Source: Rugosimonospora africana (GTDB lineage Bacteria > Actinomycetota > Actinomycetes > Mycobacteriales > Micromonosporaceae). From it: 64,000 nt of DNA. Shown here piece by piece: positions 16,951 through 26,485 of the stretch. A model generated the notes under the pieces. It was not told the origin of the DNA. It worked only from the letters and a program-made list of their open reading frames with translations, and made no database searches. How positions within the stretch are numbered: the first letter of the stretch is position 1; every line of letters begins with the position of its first letter. A program made the position numbers and the translations under genes. The DNA is taken from NCBI RefSeq assembly GCF_016862975.1, contig NZ_BONZ01000100.1:1-64000 (forward strand), read 5' to 3'.

Positions 16951-19900
16951 ATGGTCGTCCGGACTCGCCTGCTCCGGGTACGCCGCTGGTTCCGCCCGCT
17001 GGCCGTGGTGATCGGGCTCTCGTTCGTTCTGACCATGGTCGGCAGCCTGCCGCTGCTCGCGGCGGTGGCCATGGCCGGACCGCCGTTACAACGCGAGAAA
17101 TCGGTGCCGGTCACCGACGCCGGCGCCAAGCCGCTCGCCCCCGACCCCGCCGAGCAGAAGGCGGTGCGCGCCGCGCCCGCGGTCTCCTGGCCGGCGGCCG
17201 CGACCGCGGTGGTGAACCTGACCGCCGCCGCCCCGGCCTCGAAGGGCGCGACAGCGGCGGCGAGGGACTCCGCCGGGCGCACGAAGGCCGGCACGCTGCC
17301 GGTGTTCGTGGGCGCGCCGACCGGTGCCGCCTCGTGGGGCGCCGCCCCGCTCACCAAGGCGGCGATCGCGTCGGCACCGTCGAGCGTGCGGGTGGAACTG
17401 CTGGGCCGCAAGGGCGACGCCCTGCTGGTGCGGCTGCACCGCGCGGACGGCGGTACCGGGCCGGCGCCGGCCTCGCTGGCGGTGGACTACTCCGCCTTCC
17501 GCAACGCCTACGGCGGGGACTGGGCGACCCGGCTGCATCTGGTGTCGCTGCCGGACTGCGCGCTCGACACGCCGGCCGATCCGGCCTGCCGCGGCACCAC
17601 GCTGGCCACCGTCAACAACGGCTCGGGCATGGCCAGCGGGGACGTCACCGTGCCGGCCGCCACGCCGGCCGGCTCCGCCGGACTGTTCGCGGTCATGGCG
17701 GATGCCGCGGGTACCGCCGGGGACTTCGGCGCCTCGTCGCTGTCGCCGTCGGCGACCTGGCAGGCCGGCGGCCCGTCGGGCGACTTCTCCTGGCAGTACC
17801 CGATGGCCACGCCGCCGGGACTCGGCGGGCCGACGCCGCAGCTGCAACTGGACTACTCCTCCGGCGACGTGGACGGCCGCACCACCGGCACCAACAACCA
17901 GCCCTCCTGGGTCGGTGAGGGCTTCGAGTTCTCGCCGGGCGGCTACGTGGAGCGCCGGTACACGCCGTGCGCGGAGGACATGAAGACGAGCGGCGCCAAC
18001 AACAAGACCTCGACCGGTGACCTGTGCTGGGGCTCGGACAACCTGACCGTGACGCTCAACGGGCACGGCACCGAGCTGATACGCGACGACCAGACGGGCA
18101 CCTGGCACCCGAGGGTGGACGACGGGTCCAAAGTGGAGCAGCTGAAGAACACCGCGCTGGGCAACGGCGACCTCGACGGCGAGTACTGGCGGGTCACCGA
18201 CCGGGACGGCACCCAGTACTACTTCGGGCTCAACAAGCTGCCCGGGTGGGCGAGCGGTGACGCCCAGACCCAGTCGGTCTGGACCGTGCCGGTGTTCGGC
18301 AACAACCCCGGGGAGCCATGCCACGCCTCGACGTTCGACGCGTCCTCCTGCGCCCAGGCCTGGCGGTGGAACCTGGACTACGTGGTGGACCCGCACGGCA
18401 ACACGATGAGCCTGTACTACAAGCAGGAGACCAACCACTACGCGCGGGACCTGACGGCCACCAAGGTCTCCACCTATGTGCGCAGCGGCTACCTGGAGCA
18501 CATCGAGTACGGCCAGCGCGACGGCGAGGTCTACACCACGCCGTGGGTCGGCAGGGTGCTGTTCACCGTGGCCGACCGGTGCATCCCCGGCACCACGTGC
18601 ACCACCGCGCAGCCGGCGAACTGGCCGGACGTGCCCTGGGACCAGAACTGCGCCAGCACCACGAACTGCAACAACCACTTCGACCCGACGTTCTGGACGC
18701 AGAAGCGGCTGGACACGGTAAAGACCCAGGTGTGGGGCGGCACCGCGGCCCGGGACGTGGACAAGTGGGTGCTGACCCAGTCGTACCCGGACCCCGGCGA
18801 CGGTACGGCGCCGCGGCTGTGGCTGGCCTCGCTACAACACACCGGCCTGGTGGGCGGAACGGCGAGCCTGCCACCGGTGAACTTCGACGGCCAGCAGCTA
18901 CCCAACCGGGTCGACGGCACCGACCACATCCCGCCGATGAACTGGTGGCGGCTGCAGGCGGTACGCAGCGAGACCGGCAACGAGATCCGGGTCGGCTACT
19001 CCCCCCAGGAGTGCAACTACCAGACCAACCTGCCCCAGCCGGACAACAATGGTCTGCGCTGCGGGCCGCTGCGCTGGTCTCCCCCGGCCCTGCCCGAACA
19101 GACGGACTGGTTCAACAAGTACGTGGTGACCCAGGTGACCCAGTCCGACCGCACCACCGGACTGGCGTCGGAGGTCTCCAACATCGAGTACGTCGGGCCG
19201 GCGGCGTGGCGGCACGACGACGAGGACGGCATGGTCCCGGACGACCGCAAGACGTGGAGCCAATGGCGCGGGTACGAAACCGTGCGGGTACGCAAGGGTA
19301 GCGGCGACGACGTCCGGTCGATGGTGGAGAACCACTACTTCCGCGGCATGGACGGGGATGCCACCGCGACCGCGGGAGTGACCAGACACGTCCAGATCAC
19401 AGACTCGACGAACACCCCCTGGCCCGACACGGACCAGTTGGCCGGCGTGGTCCGGGAGAGCATCACCTATACCGGTGACGGCGGGACGATGCTGTCCCGA
19501 ACCATCACCGACCCGTGGCTGTCGCCCGCGTCGGCGACACGGGTCAAGTCGTGGGGCACCACGACCGCCAACCAGGTTCAGGAGCAGAAGGTCACGCAGG
19601 GCGAGACCCAGGCCGGAGCGTGGCTGCAGACCGCGACCACGCACACCTACGACACCGACGGCACCCTGCGCACCGAGTACGAGCAGAACAACCTGGCCGA
19701 CGCCAAGGACGACACCTGCACCCACTACAGTTACGCGCGCAACGCGACGGCGTGGATCCTGGGCCTGCCGTCGCAGAAGCTCACCACGGTGGGCGGGTGC
19801 GACCAGACGCCGGCGAAGGACGACGACATCGTCTCGGACGAGCGCTACTACTACGACAACAGCGACACGCTCGGCGCCGCACCGGTTCACGGCGACGTGA

Positions 19901-22900
19901 CCCGCAAGGACGAGTTCGCCGGCTACTCGGGCGGCGTCGAGACCTACATCACCGACATGCGCGCCAGCTACGACCCGTACGGCCGGGCAATCAAGCAGAC
20001 CGACATCAACGGCGGGTTCGCCACCCTGACCTACGTTCCGGCCACCGGCCCGGTGACCGAGGTGGACAACACCAACCCGCTGAACCAGACCAGCAGCAAG
20101 ACCCTGGAACCGGCCTGGGGCGTGGAGACCGCCACCACGGAAGGCGGCAAGAGCGAGGTGACCCAGTACGACCCGCTGGGCCGCATCACGAAGACCTGGC
20201 AGGCGGGCCGGGATACGTCGATGAGCCCCAGCGCCCAGTACCAGTACGTGGTGCGCAATAACGGGCCGAACGTGGTGGCGGCCAGCACGCTGGAGTCCAA
20301 CGGTGGCTACCGCACCGAGTACCAGTTGCTGGACGGGCAGATGCGGTTGCGCCAGACGCAGGCGCCCGCGCCCAATGGCGGCCGGGACGTGACCGACGTG
20401 GTGTACGACTCGGCGGGCCGCCAGGTCAAGGAGAACGGCCCGTACTACAACGACGCCCCACCCGGTACCGACCTGTTGATCCCGGACGAGACCGTGCTGC
20501 CCGCGCAGAAGGTCACCCTGTACGACGGCGCCGACCGGCCGACCGCCGAGATCTTCAAGGTCGACGGGTCGGAGAAGTGGCACACCACCTATGTCAACTA
20601 CCTCGACCGGCAGGACACCAACCCGCCGGCCGGCGAGACGCCCACCACCCGGATCCTGGACACTCAGGGCCGGCTGGTCGAACTCCGGCAGTACAAGGGA
20701 GCGACCGCCGACGGGGACTACGACTCCACGAAGTACACCTACAACGCGCGCGGCCAGGTCGAGACCGTCACCGACCCGGCCGGCAACGTGTGGCGGTACC
20801 ACTACGACGCCCGCGGTCGCCAGATCCGCACCGACGACCCCGACGCCGGTACCACCACCTACACCTACACCGACGACAACAACATGCGCACCGAGACGGA
20901 CGCACGCGGCACCACCCTCGCCTACGACTACGACGCGCTGGGCCGCCGTACGGCGGTGCACCAGGGCACGGCGACCGGGCCGCTGCTCGATCAGTGGACC
21001 TACGACAAGCTGTCCGACGGCACAGCGGTACCGGGCCTGCTCGGCACCTCGACGCACTTCGTCGGCAGCGCGGCGTACACGACCGCGATCACCGGGTACG
21101 ACGCCGACGACAAGCCGACCGGCGAAACCATCACCATCCCAGAGCAGGAGGGGAAGCTGGCCGGCGTGTACCAGTTCTCCACCAGCTACCGGCCGGACGG
21201 CGAGGTGGACACCACCACGTCACCGGGCGTCGGCGGCCTGCCGAAGGAGACGCTGCAGTACGGCTACAACGACCTCGGCCTGCCCACCACCCTGACCGGG
21301 GCGACCAGTTACGTCACCGACTCCCAGTACACCGACTACGGCGAAGAGGCACAGGTCACCCTCAGCGCTGGAGGCAAGGCGCTGAAGGAGAACTACCGCT
21401 ACGAGGAGGGCACCCGGCGGCTGCTGGAGGCCTCGGCCCGCCGCGACGTGGCTCCCTCGCTCATCTCGGACGTGACCTACGATTACGACCCGGGCGGCAA
21501 CGTACGCAAGATGACCGACGCACCGGATCCGGGGACCGGGTCGACCACCGATACGCAGTGTTTCACGGTGGACTACCTACAACGGCTCACCGACGCCTGG
21601 ACGCCCGCCAATGGCGACTGCTCGACCGCACCGACCACGGCGGCCCTGGGCGGTCCGGCGCCCTACTGGAACTCCTGGACGTTCGACGCGACCGGCAACC
21701 GGAAGACCGAGACCCGCCACGGCACGGACGGCAGCACGATCAGCAGCAGCTATACCTACAACGCGCCGGGCACCGCACAGCCGCACGCGGTGCAGGAGAT
21801 CACCACGACCACGTCGAGCGGTACCACCACGGACGGGTACGGCTACGACCCGGCCGGCAACCGGAGCAGCCGCACCCGCACCGGTGGAAACCAGACCCTG
21901 ACCTGGGACGCGGAGGGCAACCTGGCCAGCGTCACCACCAACGGCAAGACCACCTCCTACGTCTACGACACGCTCGGCAACCTGCTGATCAAGCATGATC
22001 CCAGCGGTGGCACCCTCTACCTCGGCGACACCGAGCTGCACGTCGACGGGGCCGGCACGCCGGTGGGTACGCGCTACTACAGCGCGGGTGGACACACGGT
22101 GGCCATGCGCGACGGGTCCACCAACAAGCTGACCTGGCTGGTCACCGACCAGCACGGCACCGCCGAGGCCTCGGTCGACGAGGCGACCCAGGCCGTCACG
22201 CGGCAGCGGCACGACCCGTACGGAAACGTCCGCGGCACGGGCGTCACGGCGCTGGCCGGCGACCGGGGATTCGTCGGCGGCGTCAGCGACGACACCTCCG
22301 GGCTGACCACGCTCGGGGCCCGCGAGTACGACGCCTCGACCGGCCGGTTCGTGTCCGTCGACCCGGAGGTCGACTACACCGATCCGCAGCAGATGAACGG
22401 GTACGCCTACGCCGGCAACAACCCGGTCACCTTCACCGACCCGGATGGAAACTACTACGTCACCAAGACCGTCATCACCTGGAAGACGGTGTACCGCACG
22501 TTGATCCGCCGCGTGGTGGAGATAGAGCGGCTGCTCGTCGTCACCATGCTGATCGTGTTCAGCATGATCTTCGGCAGCTATGCGGTACCGCACCTGCAGA
22601 CCGTGATCAAACGAATCATCCGGTACATCAAGACGATCGAAAAAGAGTTGAAACGGATCGTCCGAAGAATCAGAGTGCTGGTACACAGCGCGCACACGAA
22701 GAAGAACCTGCTGCGGCTGGCGAAGCTCGGCGACGCGCTGAACCTGATCGCGGCGAACACGGCCAAACTCAACCAGGACCTGATGACCGGCCTGCAGCGG
22801 CTGAAGAGCGCCATGCAGCAGCAGGCGCAGGCGGCCAAACGGAATCGCGGTGGCTTCAACTGGGGCGACCCGCACTCCTGGGTCCCCTGGCTCGCCAAGA

Positions 22901-23304
22901 AGGGCGCCAAGGCCGCGGAGGCGTACCTCAGAGAGTCCTACAGGTTGGAGTCGGCCGTGGTGGGCGCCCTGTCGGCCGTGATCGTGCTGGACACCGGCGG
23001 CTCCTGCGGTAGCCAGCAGGGCATCCGGGTGTGCCACACGCTGCTGCACCTCTACGGCGGGAGCGGCACGACCTACGGCGACTCGTTCGTCACCGGCCCC
23101 GGCGACCCCACGGACGACATCCCGAATGTCCTCACCCACGAGAAGCGGCACCGTGACCTCCAGTGGCGGGTGAACGGGTACGGCTTCGGCCCGATGTACC
23201 TGCTGGAGCTGGTGCGGACCGGCTTCAACGCCTGCCACAACAGGTACGAGCGCCAGGCCGGTCTCCTCGACGGCGGCTACGGGGGGCAGTGCGGGATCGG
23301 GTGA
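16951..23304 (+). CDS. Rhs/YD-repeat protein with HExxH metallopeptidase-like tip
   Basis: 2117 residues from ATG 16951, with GGGAGG seven bases upstream (the open frame begins at 16846). An N-terminal hydrophobic signal/anchor (PLAVVIGLSFVLTMVGSLPL) indicates export. After a secreted N-terminal region, YD repeats run from about residue 1000 to 1770 (YDPLGRITKTW, YHYDARGRQIRTD, YDYDALGRRTA). The Rhs core ends with GYAYAGNNPVTFTDPDG near 1830. The variable tip (~285 residues) has a membrane-like helix (LLVVTMLIVFSMIFGSYAV, about 1861-1880), a very basic amphipathic segment, and then HEKRH at 2063-2067 followed by NRYERQAG with Glu 2100. This HExxH...E pattern suggests a zinc peptidase. YD shells normally enclose and deliver such tips. 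No immunity-type gene follows: a strong terminator and a convergent regulator come next. It could be a toxin or a surface-processing enzyme. Confidence 0.92.
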   Translation: MVVRTRLLRVRRWFRPLAVVIGLSFVLTMVGSLPLLAAVAMAGPPLQREKSVPVTDAGAKPLAPDPAEQKAVRAAPAVSWPAAATAVVNLTAAAPASKGATAAARDSAGRTKAGTLPVFVGAPTGAASWGAAPLTKAAIASAPSSVRVELLGRKGDALLVRLHRADGGTGPAPASLAVDYSAFRNAYGGDWATRLHLVSLPDCALDTPADPACRGTTLATVNNGSGMASGDVTVPAATPAGSAGLFAVMADAAGTAGDFGASSLSPSATWQAGGPSGDFSWQYPMATPPGLGGPTPQLQLDYSSGDVDGRTTGTNNQPSWVGEGFEFSPGGYVERRYTPCAEDMKTSGANNKTSTGDLCWGSDNLTVTLNGHGTELIRDDQTGTWHPRVDDGSKVEQLKNTALGNGDLDGEYWRVTDRDGTQYYFGLNKLPGWASGDAQTQSVWTVPVFGNNPGEPCHASTFDASSCAQAWRWNLDYVVDPHGNTMSLYYKQETNHYARDLTATKVSTYVRSGYLEHIEYGQRDGEVYTTPWVGRVLFTVADRCIPGTTCTTAQPANWPDVPWDQNCASTTNCNNHFDPTFWTQKRLDTVKTQVWGGTAARDVDKWVLTQSYPDPGDGTAPRLWLASLQHTGLVGGTASLPPVNFDGQQLPNRVDGTDHIPPMNWWRLQAVRSETGNEIRVGYSPQECNYQTNLPQPDNNGLRCGPLRWSPPALPEQTDWFNKYVVTQVTQSDRTTGLASEVSNIEYVGPAAWRHDDEDGMVPDDRKTWSQWRGYETVRVRKGSGDDVRSMVENHYFRGMDGDATATAGVTRHVQITDSTNTPWPDTDQLAGVVRESITYTGDGGTMLSRTITDPWLSPASATRVKSWGTTTANQVQEQKVTQGETQAGAWLQTATTHTYDTDGTLRTEYEQNNLADAKDDTCTHYSYARNATAWILGLPSQKLTTVGGCDQTPAKDDDIVSDERYYYDNSDTLGAAPVHGDVTRKDEFAGYSGGVETYITDMRASYDPYGRAIKQTDINGGFATLTYVPATGPVTEVDNTNPLNQTSSKTLEPAWGVETATTEGGKSEVTQYDPLGRITKTWQAGRDTSMSPSAQYQYVVRNNGPNVVAASTLESNGGYRTEYQLLDGQMRLRQTQAPAPNGGRDVTDVVYDSAGRQVKENGPYYNDAPPGTDLLIPDETVLPAQKVTLYDGADRPTAEIFKVDGSEKWHTTYVNYLDRQDTNPPAGETPTTRILDTQGRLVELRQYKGATADGDYDSTKYTYNARGQVETVTDPAGNVWRYHYDARGRQIRTDDPDAGTTTYTYTDDNNMRTETDARGTTLAYDYDALGRRTAVHQGTATGPLLDQWTYDKLSDGTAVPGLLGTSTHFVGSAAYTTAITGYDADDKPTGETITIPEQEGKLAGVYQFSTSYRPDGEVDTTTSPGVGGLPKETLQYGYNDLGLPTTLTGATSYVTDSQYTDYGEEAQVTLSAGGKALKENYRYEEGTRRLLEASARRDVAPSLISDVTYDYDPGGNVRKMTDAPDPGTGSTTDTQCFTVDYLQRLTDAWTPANGDCSTAPTTAALGGPAPYWNSWTFDATGNRKTETRHGTDGSTISSSYTYNAPGTAQPHAVQEITTTTSSGTTTDGYGYDPAGNRSSRTRTGGNQTLTWDAEGNLASVTTNGKTTSYVYDTLGNLLIKHDPSGGTLYLGDTELHVDGAGTPVGTRYYSAGGHTVAMRDGSTNKLTWLVTDQHGTAEASVDEATQAVTRQRHDPYGNVRGTGVTALAGDRGFVGGVSDDTSGLTTLGAREYDASTGRFVSVDPEVDYTDPQQMNGYAYAGNNPVTFTDPDGNYYVTKTVITWKTVYRTLIRRVVEIERLLVVTMLIVFSMIFGSYAVPHLQTVIKRIIRYIKTIEKELKRIVRRIRVLVHSAHTKKNLLRLAKLGDALNLIAANTAKLNQDLMTGLQRLKSAMQQQAQAAKRNRGGFNWGDPHSWVPWLAKKGAKAAEAYLRESYRLESAVVGALSAVIVLDTGGSCGSQQGIRVCHTLLHLYGGSGTTYGDSFVTGPGDPTDDIPNVLTHEKRHRDLQWRVNGYGFGPMYLLELVRTGFNACHNRYERQAGLLDGGYGGQCGIG

Positions 23305-23330
23305 GTGCCCCGTAGCCCGTTCCGGAAAGC

Positions 23331-23366
23331 GCGCCCGCGCCGGTTGTGTCGAACCGGCGCGGGCGC
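23331..23366. terminator. Bidirectional hairpin terminator
   Basis: A perfect 15-bp stem (23331-23345 with 23352-23366) around a 6-base loop lies 26 bp past the Rhs stop codon and between convergent genes. It has no U-tract, as is usual in actinomycetes. A second hairpin, CGGCCGTGC / GCACGGCCG at 23392-23400 and 23406-23414, lies just beyond the end of the SARP gene. Confidence 0.85.
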
Positions 23367-23423
23367 CGCTTGGCGCTTGTGTCGAACCGCGCGGCCGTGC
23401 TCGGTGCACGGCCGGCGGGCCGG

Positions 23424-25715
23424 CTACCGGATGTCCAGCGCGTTGGACCTGTGCCGTTCCAGGAACGGCCGCAGGATCCAGGAAAGCCGCCAGGCGTGCG
23501 CGTCGAAGCCGGTACCGGCGGCCAGGTCGACGGTGGCCAGCAGCACCGCGTGCTCGGCAACGAACCAGGACATCGCCGCCGCGGCGCCCCCGAACCGCTC
23601 CGGGGCGGCGTCCGGAGCCGGCGGCGCCAGGGGCAGCGGCACCATGCGCGGCTCCAGCACCTCGGCGGCGGCGTGCGCGGTGTGTAGGTAATAGTCGAGC
23701 GCCCGTCGCAGGGCGGCACGCCGGTGGGGTTCGCGATCGCGCTCCCGGGACAGCTCGGCGGCGTACGCCCGCAGCGCGTCGTGCATGGCGAACCGCCCCG
23801 GTACGTGCTCGGTGACCAGATGCGCGTGCGACAGCTCAGCCAGCAACGCCTGGGCCCTGGGCAGCGGCATGCCGGACAGCCCGGCCGCGGCCGGCGCGGT
23901 GATGTCCGGCCCGGGGTGCAGCGCCAGTTGCCGGAACAGTCCCGCAGCCGGTGCGCCCAGCGCCAGGTAGGACCAGGAGAACGCCGGCCGGACGTCGGTG
24001 GCCGTGTCGGGGTAGCCGAACCCGTCCAACCCGCCACCCCCACGGTGCAGGTCGGCAGCGATGGTGGCGAGCGGGAAGCTGGGGTGGGTGATGGCACGAG
24101 CGGCCACAATGGACAGTGCCAGCGGCAGCCGCGCGCAGTGCGCGATGATGTCCCGTACCGCCTCGGGTTCGGCACCGACCCGCCGCGCGCCGAGCCGCCG
24201 GGTCAGCAGGTCGCTCGCTTCCCTGGCTGACAGCAGGTCCAGGGTCACCGGGTGCGCCGCCTCGGCCGCGACCAGACTGGACAGTTGGGTACGGCTGGTC
24301 ACCACGACCAGGCAGCCAGGGGCGCCGGGCAGCAGCGGCCGGACCTGTTCGGCCCCGCGGGCGTTGTCGAGTACCACCAGCACCCGCCTGTCCGCGAGGA
24401 GGCTGCGGTACAGCGCGATCTGCGCGGTCAGGCTCGCCGGGATCCGGTCGGGCGGCACGGCGAAGGCGTCGAGGAATCCACGTACCGCCTCGGCCGGGCT
24501 CACCACGGTACCCGCCGGATGGAATCCGCCGAGATCGACGTACAGCTGCCCGTCCGGGAACCGGTCGGCGATCCGGTGCGCCCAGTGCACAGCGAGGGCG
24601 GTCTTGCCCACCCCGGCGGTACCGGTGATGGCCGCGATGACCAGCGCCGCGGGCCGACCCTCGCGCCGGTGGTCGAGCAGCGAGTCCAGGGTGTGCAGCT
24701 GCTCGGCCCGGCCCACGAAGGTGACCAGGTCGGCGGGCAGCTGGCGGGGGCGCGGCGGCGGGGCCGGCCGGTCCGGTGGGTCCGCAGCGTCCAGGAAGTT
24801 CGGGGCGTCCGGGGGGTATGACCGGCTCGGGGTGCCCGGCGGGCTCGGGGTGCCCGGCGGCGCGGCGCCGGACGGGGGCGCCGCGAACGGCATGGGGCGG
24901 ATCGCCACCGCCGTGAGGGTGGACGCGACCAGCAGCGGCGACGCGTCCAGCGCGGCGTCGGCGTTGAGAATCTGCCAGTGCAGCTGTTGCAGCGCCTTGC
25001 CGGGTGGGACACCCAGCTCCTCGTCCAGCAGCCGGTAGGCGTCGCGGTACGCGGTGAGCGCCGCGGCCTGCCGTCCGCCCTGGTACAACGCGAGCATCAG
25101 CGCGGCCCACAGCTGCTCGCGCAGCGGGTGCACACGTACCAGCCGGGTCAGCTCGGCCGACGCCTCGTCCGGGCGGCCGGCGCTCAGCGCGACGCGGGCC
25201 CACCGCTCGGCGACCTGCAGGCGGCGCTCCTCCAGCCGGGCCACCTCGACCCCGAGCTGAGCGGCACCGGTTACGCCGGCCAGCGGCTCGCCACGCCACA
25301 GGTCCAGCGCTCCGCGGAGCTGGCGCAGCGCCAGGTCGACCCGGCCGAGGGCCAGTGCCGCGTCCCCGTCCAGCACCAGTCCGTCGAAGGTCGCGAGATC
25401 CAGCTCACCGGGCAGGATCTCCAGCCGGTACCCGGACGACTCGGTCACCACCCGGCACTCGGACTCGCCGGTTCTGCCCAGCGCCGCGCGCAGCTGGGCG
25501 ATGTAGGTCCGGACGTTGGACTCGACGGCGCGCGGCGGCTCGGACCATACGATGCCGGCCAGATACTCGACGGTGACAGTGTGGTTGGCGTTCAGCAGCA
25601 GGGCCGCGAGCACGGCCGGGAGTCTCGTGCCACTCAGCCGTACCACGCGTCCAGCGCTGACCACCTCCAGCGGGCCCAGCAGCCGGAAGTCCACAACCAC
25701 CCCCGCGGTAGTCAT
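23424..25715 (-). CDS. AfsR/SARP family regulator with NB-ARC domain, no TPR tail
   Basis: 763 residues. Residues 1-100 are an OmpR-like winged helix (VVDFRLLGPLEVVSAGRVV, then NVRTYIAQLRAALG). Residues about 100-250 are the bacterial transcriptional activation domain (VHPLREQLWAALMLALYQGG, then YRDAYRLLDEELGVPPG). A Pro-rich linker leads to an NB-ARC ATPase with Walker A ITGTAGVGKTALAV, Walker B RRVLVVLDNA and the LPLALSIVAARA motif. AfsR-type proteins normally continue with several hundred residues of TPR; this one stops at RPFLERHRSNALDIR, so its sensory tail is missing. It is convergent with the Rhs gene. Heptamer triplets in the style of SARP operators precede the two FG-GAP genes nearby, so I infer it activates them. 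Confidence 0.92.
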   Translation of the reverse strand: MTTAGVVVDFRLLGPLEVVSAGRVVRLSGTRLPAVLAALLLNANHTVTVEYLAGIVWSEPPRAVESNVRTYIAQLRAALGRTGESECRVVTESSGYRLEILPGELDLATFDGLVLDGDAALALGRVDLALRQLRGALDLWRGEPLAGVTGAAQLGVEVARLEERRLQVAERWARVALSAGRPDEASAELTRLVRVHPLREQLWAALMLALYQGGRQAAALTAYRDAYRLLDEELGVPPGKALQQLHWQILNADAALDASPLLVASTLTAVAIRPMPFAAPPSGAAPPGTPSPPGTPSRSYPPDAPNFLDAADPPDRPAPPPRPRQLPADLVTFVGRAEQLHTLDSLLDHRREGRPAALVIAAITGTAGVGKTALAVHWAHRIADRFPDGQLYVDLGGFHPAGTVVSPAEAVRGFLDAFAVPPDRIPASLTAQIALYRSLLADRRVLVVLDNARGAEQVRPLLPGAPGCLVVVTSRTQLSSLVAAEAAHPVTLDLLSAREASDLLTRRLGARRVGAEPEAVRDIIAHCARLPLALSIVAARAITHPSFPLATIAADLHRGGGGLDGFGYPDTATDVRPAFSWSYLALGAPAAGLFRQLALHPGPDITAPAAAGLSGMPLPRAQALLAELSHAHLVTEHVPGRFAMHDALRAYAAELSRERDREPHRRAALRRALDYYLHTAHAAAEVLEPRMVPLPLAPPAPDAAPERFGGAAAAMSWFVAEHAVLLATVDLAAGTGFDAHAWRLSWILRPFLERHRSNALDIR

Positions 25716-26307
25716 GGGTCTTGATACCCGCGGTCACTGTAGCGGCGGTTGTTCTCCTGCTCAATGACGCCTACACCGCTGGTAGGAGCCGTCCTGCCGC
25801 GGCGTACAACCGCGGCGGTACCGTCCTCACCGGTTGGTGTCGGTGGTCGCCCCGAACCTGCACCCGCACGAGGATGCCCTGGTTGATCAGATCTTCACGT
25901 TCGTCGCGCAGATCGAGCACCGCGTCGCGCAGCTCCGGCGGACCGGCAACCCAGCTGATCTCGTCCGGTTCCTGCATACTCGGGCTCCGGGGGTGTTGAC
26001 GCCGCCGAGGGCCTGTGGTCGCGGACGCTCGCGACTACAGGCCCCTCGGCAATGGGCTCACGGCAGGTATCGGTCAGCAGGCGCCAACCAGCTTCCACGG
26101 GCGGTACGGCGACGCGCCCGACTCCTAATTGCGCGTCCATCACTGCGCCGTCCAGATCCTGCCGTCGTGTTCGACCGTCGCGCCCTCGGTGTAGAGCCAG
26201 CGGCCCCGTCCACTGCTGGACGGGACCGCTAGTGCACTGGCTGTGCACTCGGATCTCCGCCCAGGCGCCCTACGGCGACGAGCCCGGCACCTCGCCCTGG
26301 GTCCACA
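25716..26307. other. Gene-free stretch upstream of the SARP gene
   Basis: No recognised gene. On the minus strand a short frame near 25977-25771 (ISWVAGPPELRDAVLDLRDE then REDLINQGILVRVQ) looks weakly protein-like but has no ribosome site or known match. GC-rich inverted stretches near 26011-26047 (GAGGGCCTGTGGTCGCG against CGCGACTACAGGCCCCTC) may act as a terminator. Confidence 0.35.
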
Positions 26308-26388
26308 CAGGTCCTCGTTCTTGACGGGTCGGCCCTCCTTCCTACGCCAACCGTTGCGCTTCCAGTTCGCCATCCACGACATGATGCC
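26308..26388 (-). pseudogene. Ribonuclease HI fragment
   Basis: About 27 codons read IMSWMANWKRNGWRRKEGRP and VKNEDL. This fits the RNase HI block W-x-x-x-WKRNGW...PVKN-x-DLW that precedes the handle and C-terminal helix. The frame then shifts and no catalytic Asp/Glu block is found on either side, so this is a scrap and not a gene. Confidence 0.45.
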
Positions 26389-26485
26389 GTTGCGGCGCGC
26401 TCACATACCGCCCGACGATTGGGGTGGTCAGAGTGCGCCGTCCCGGCCAGCGACCTGATCACAACGCAGAAGTAAGGAGAGTGAT

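Noticed and set aside
16743-17411. N-terminal extension of the lectin/FG-GAP gene to 17411
   Set aside because: It runs antisense to the Rhs coding start and through the promoter repeats; ATG 16742 has a ribosome site and begins the signal peptide.
18898-21057. Long minus-strand frame inside the Rhs gene (also 21577-23409 and 17086-18678)
   Set aside because: Shadow of YD repeats; Val/Gly/Arg-rich with no recognisable domain.
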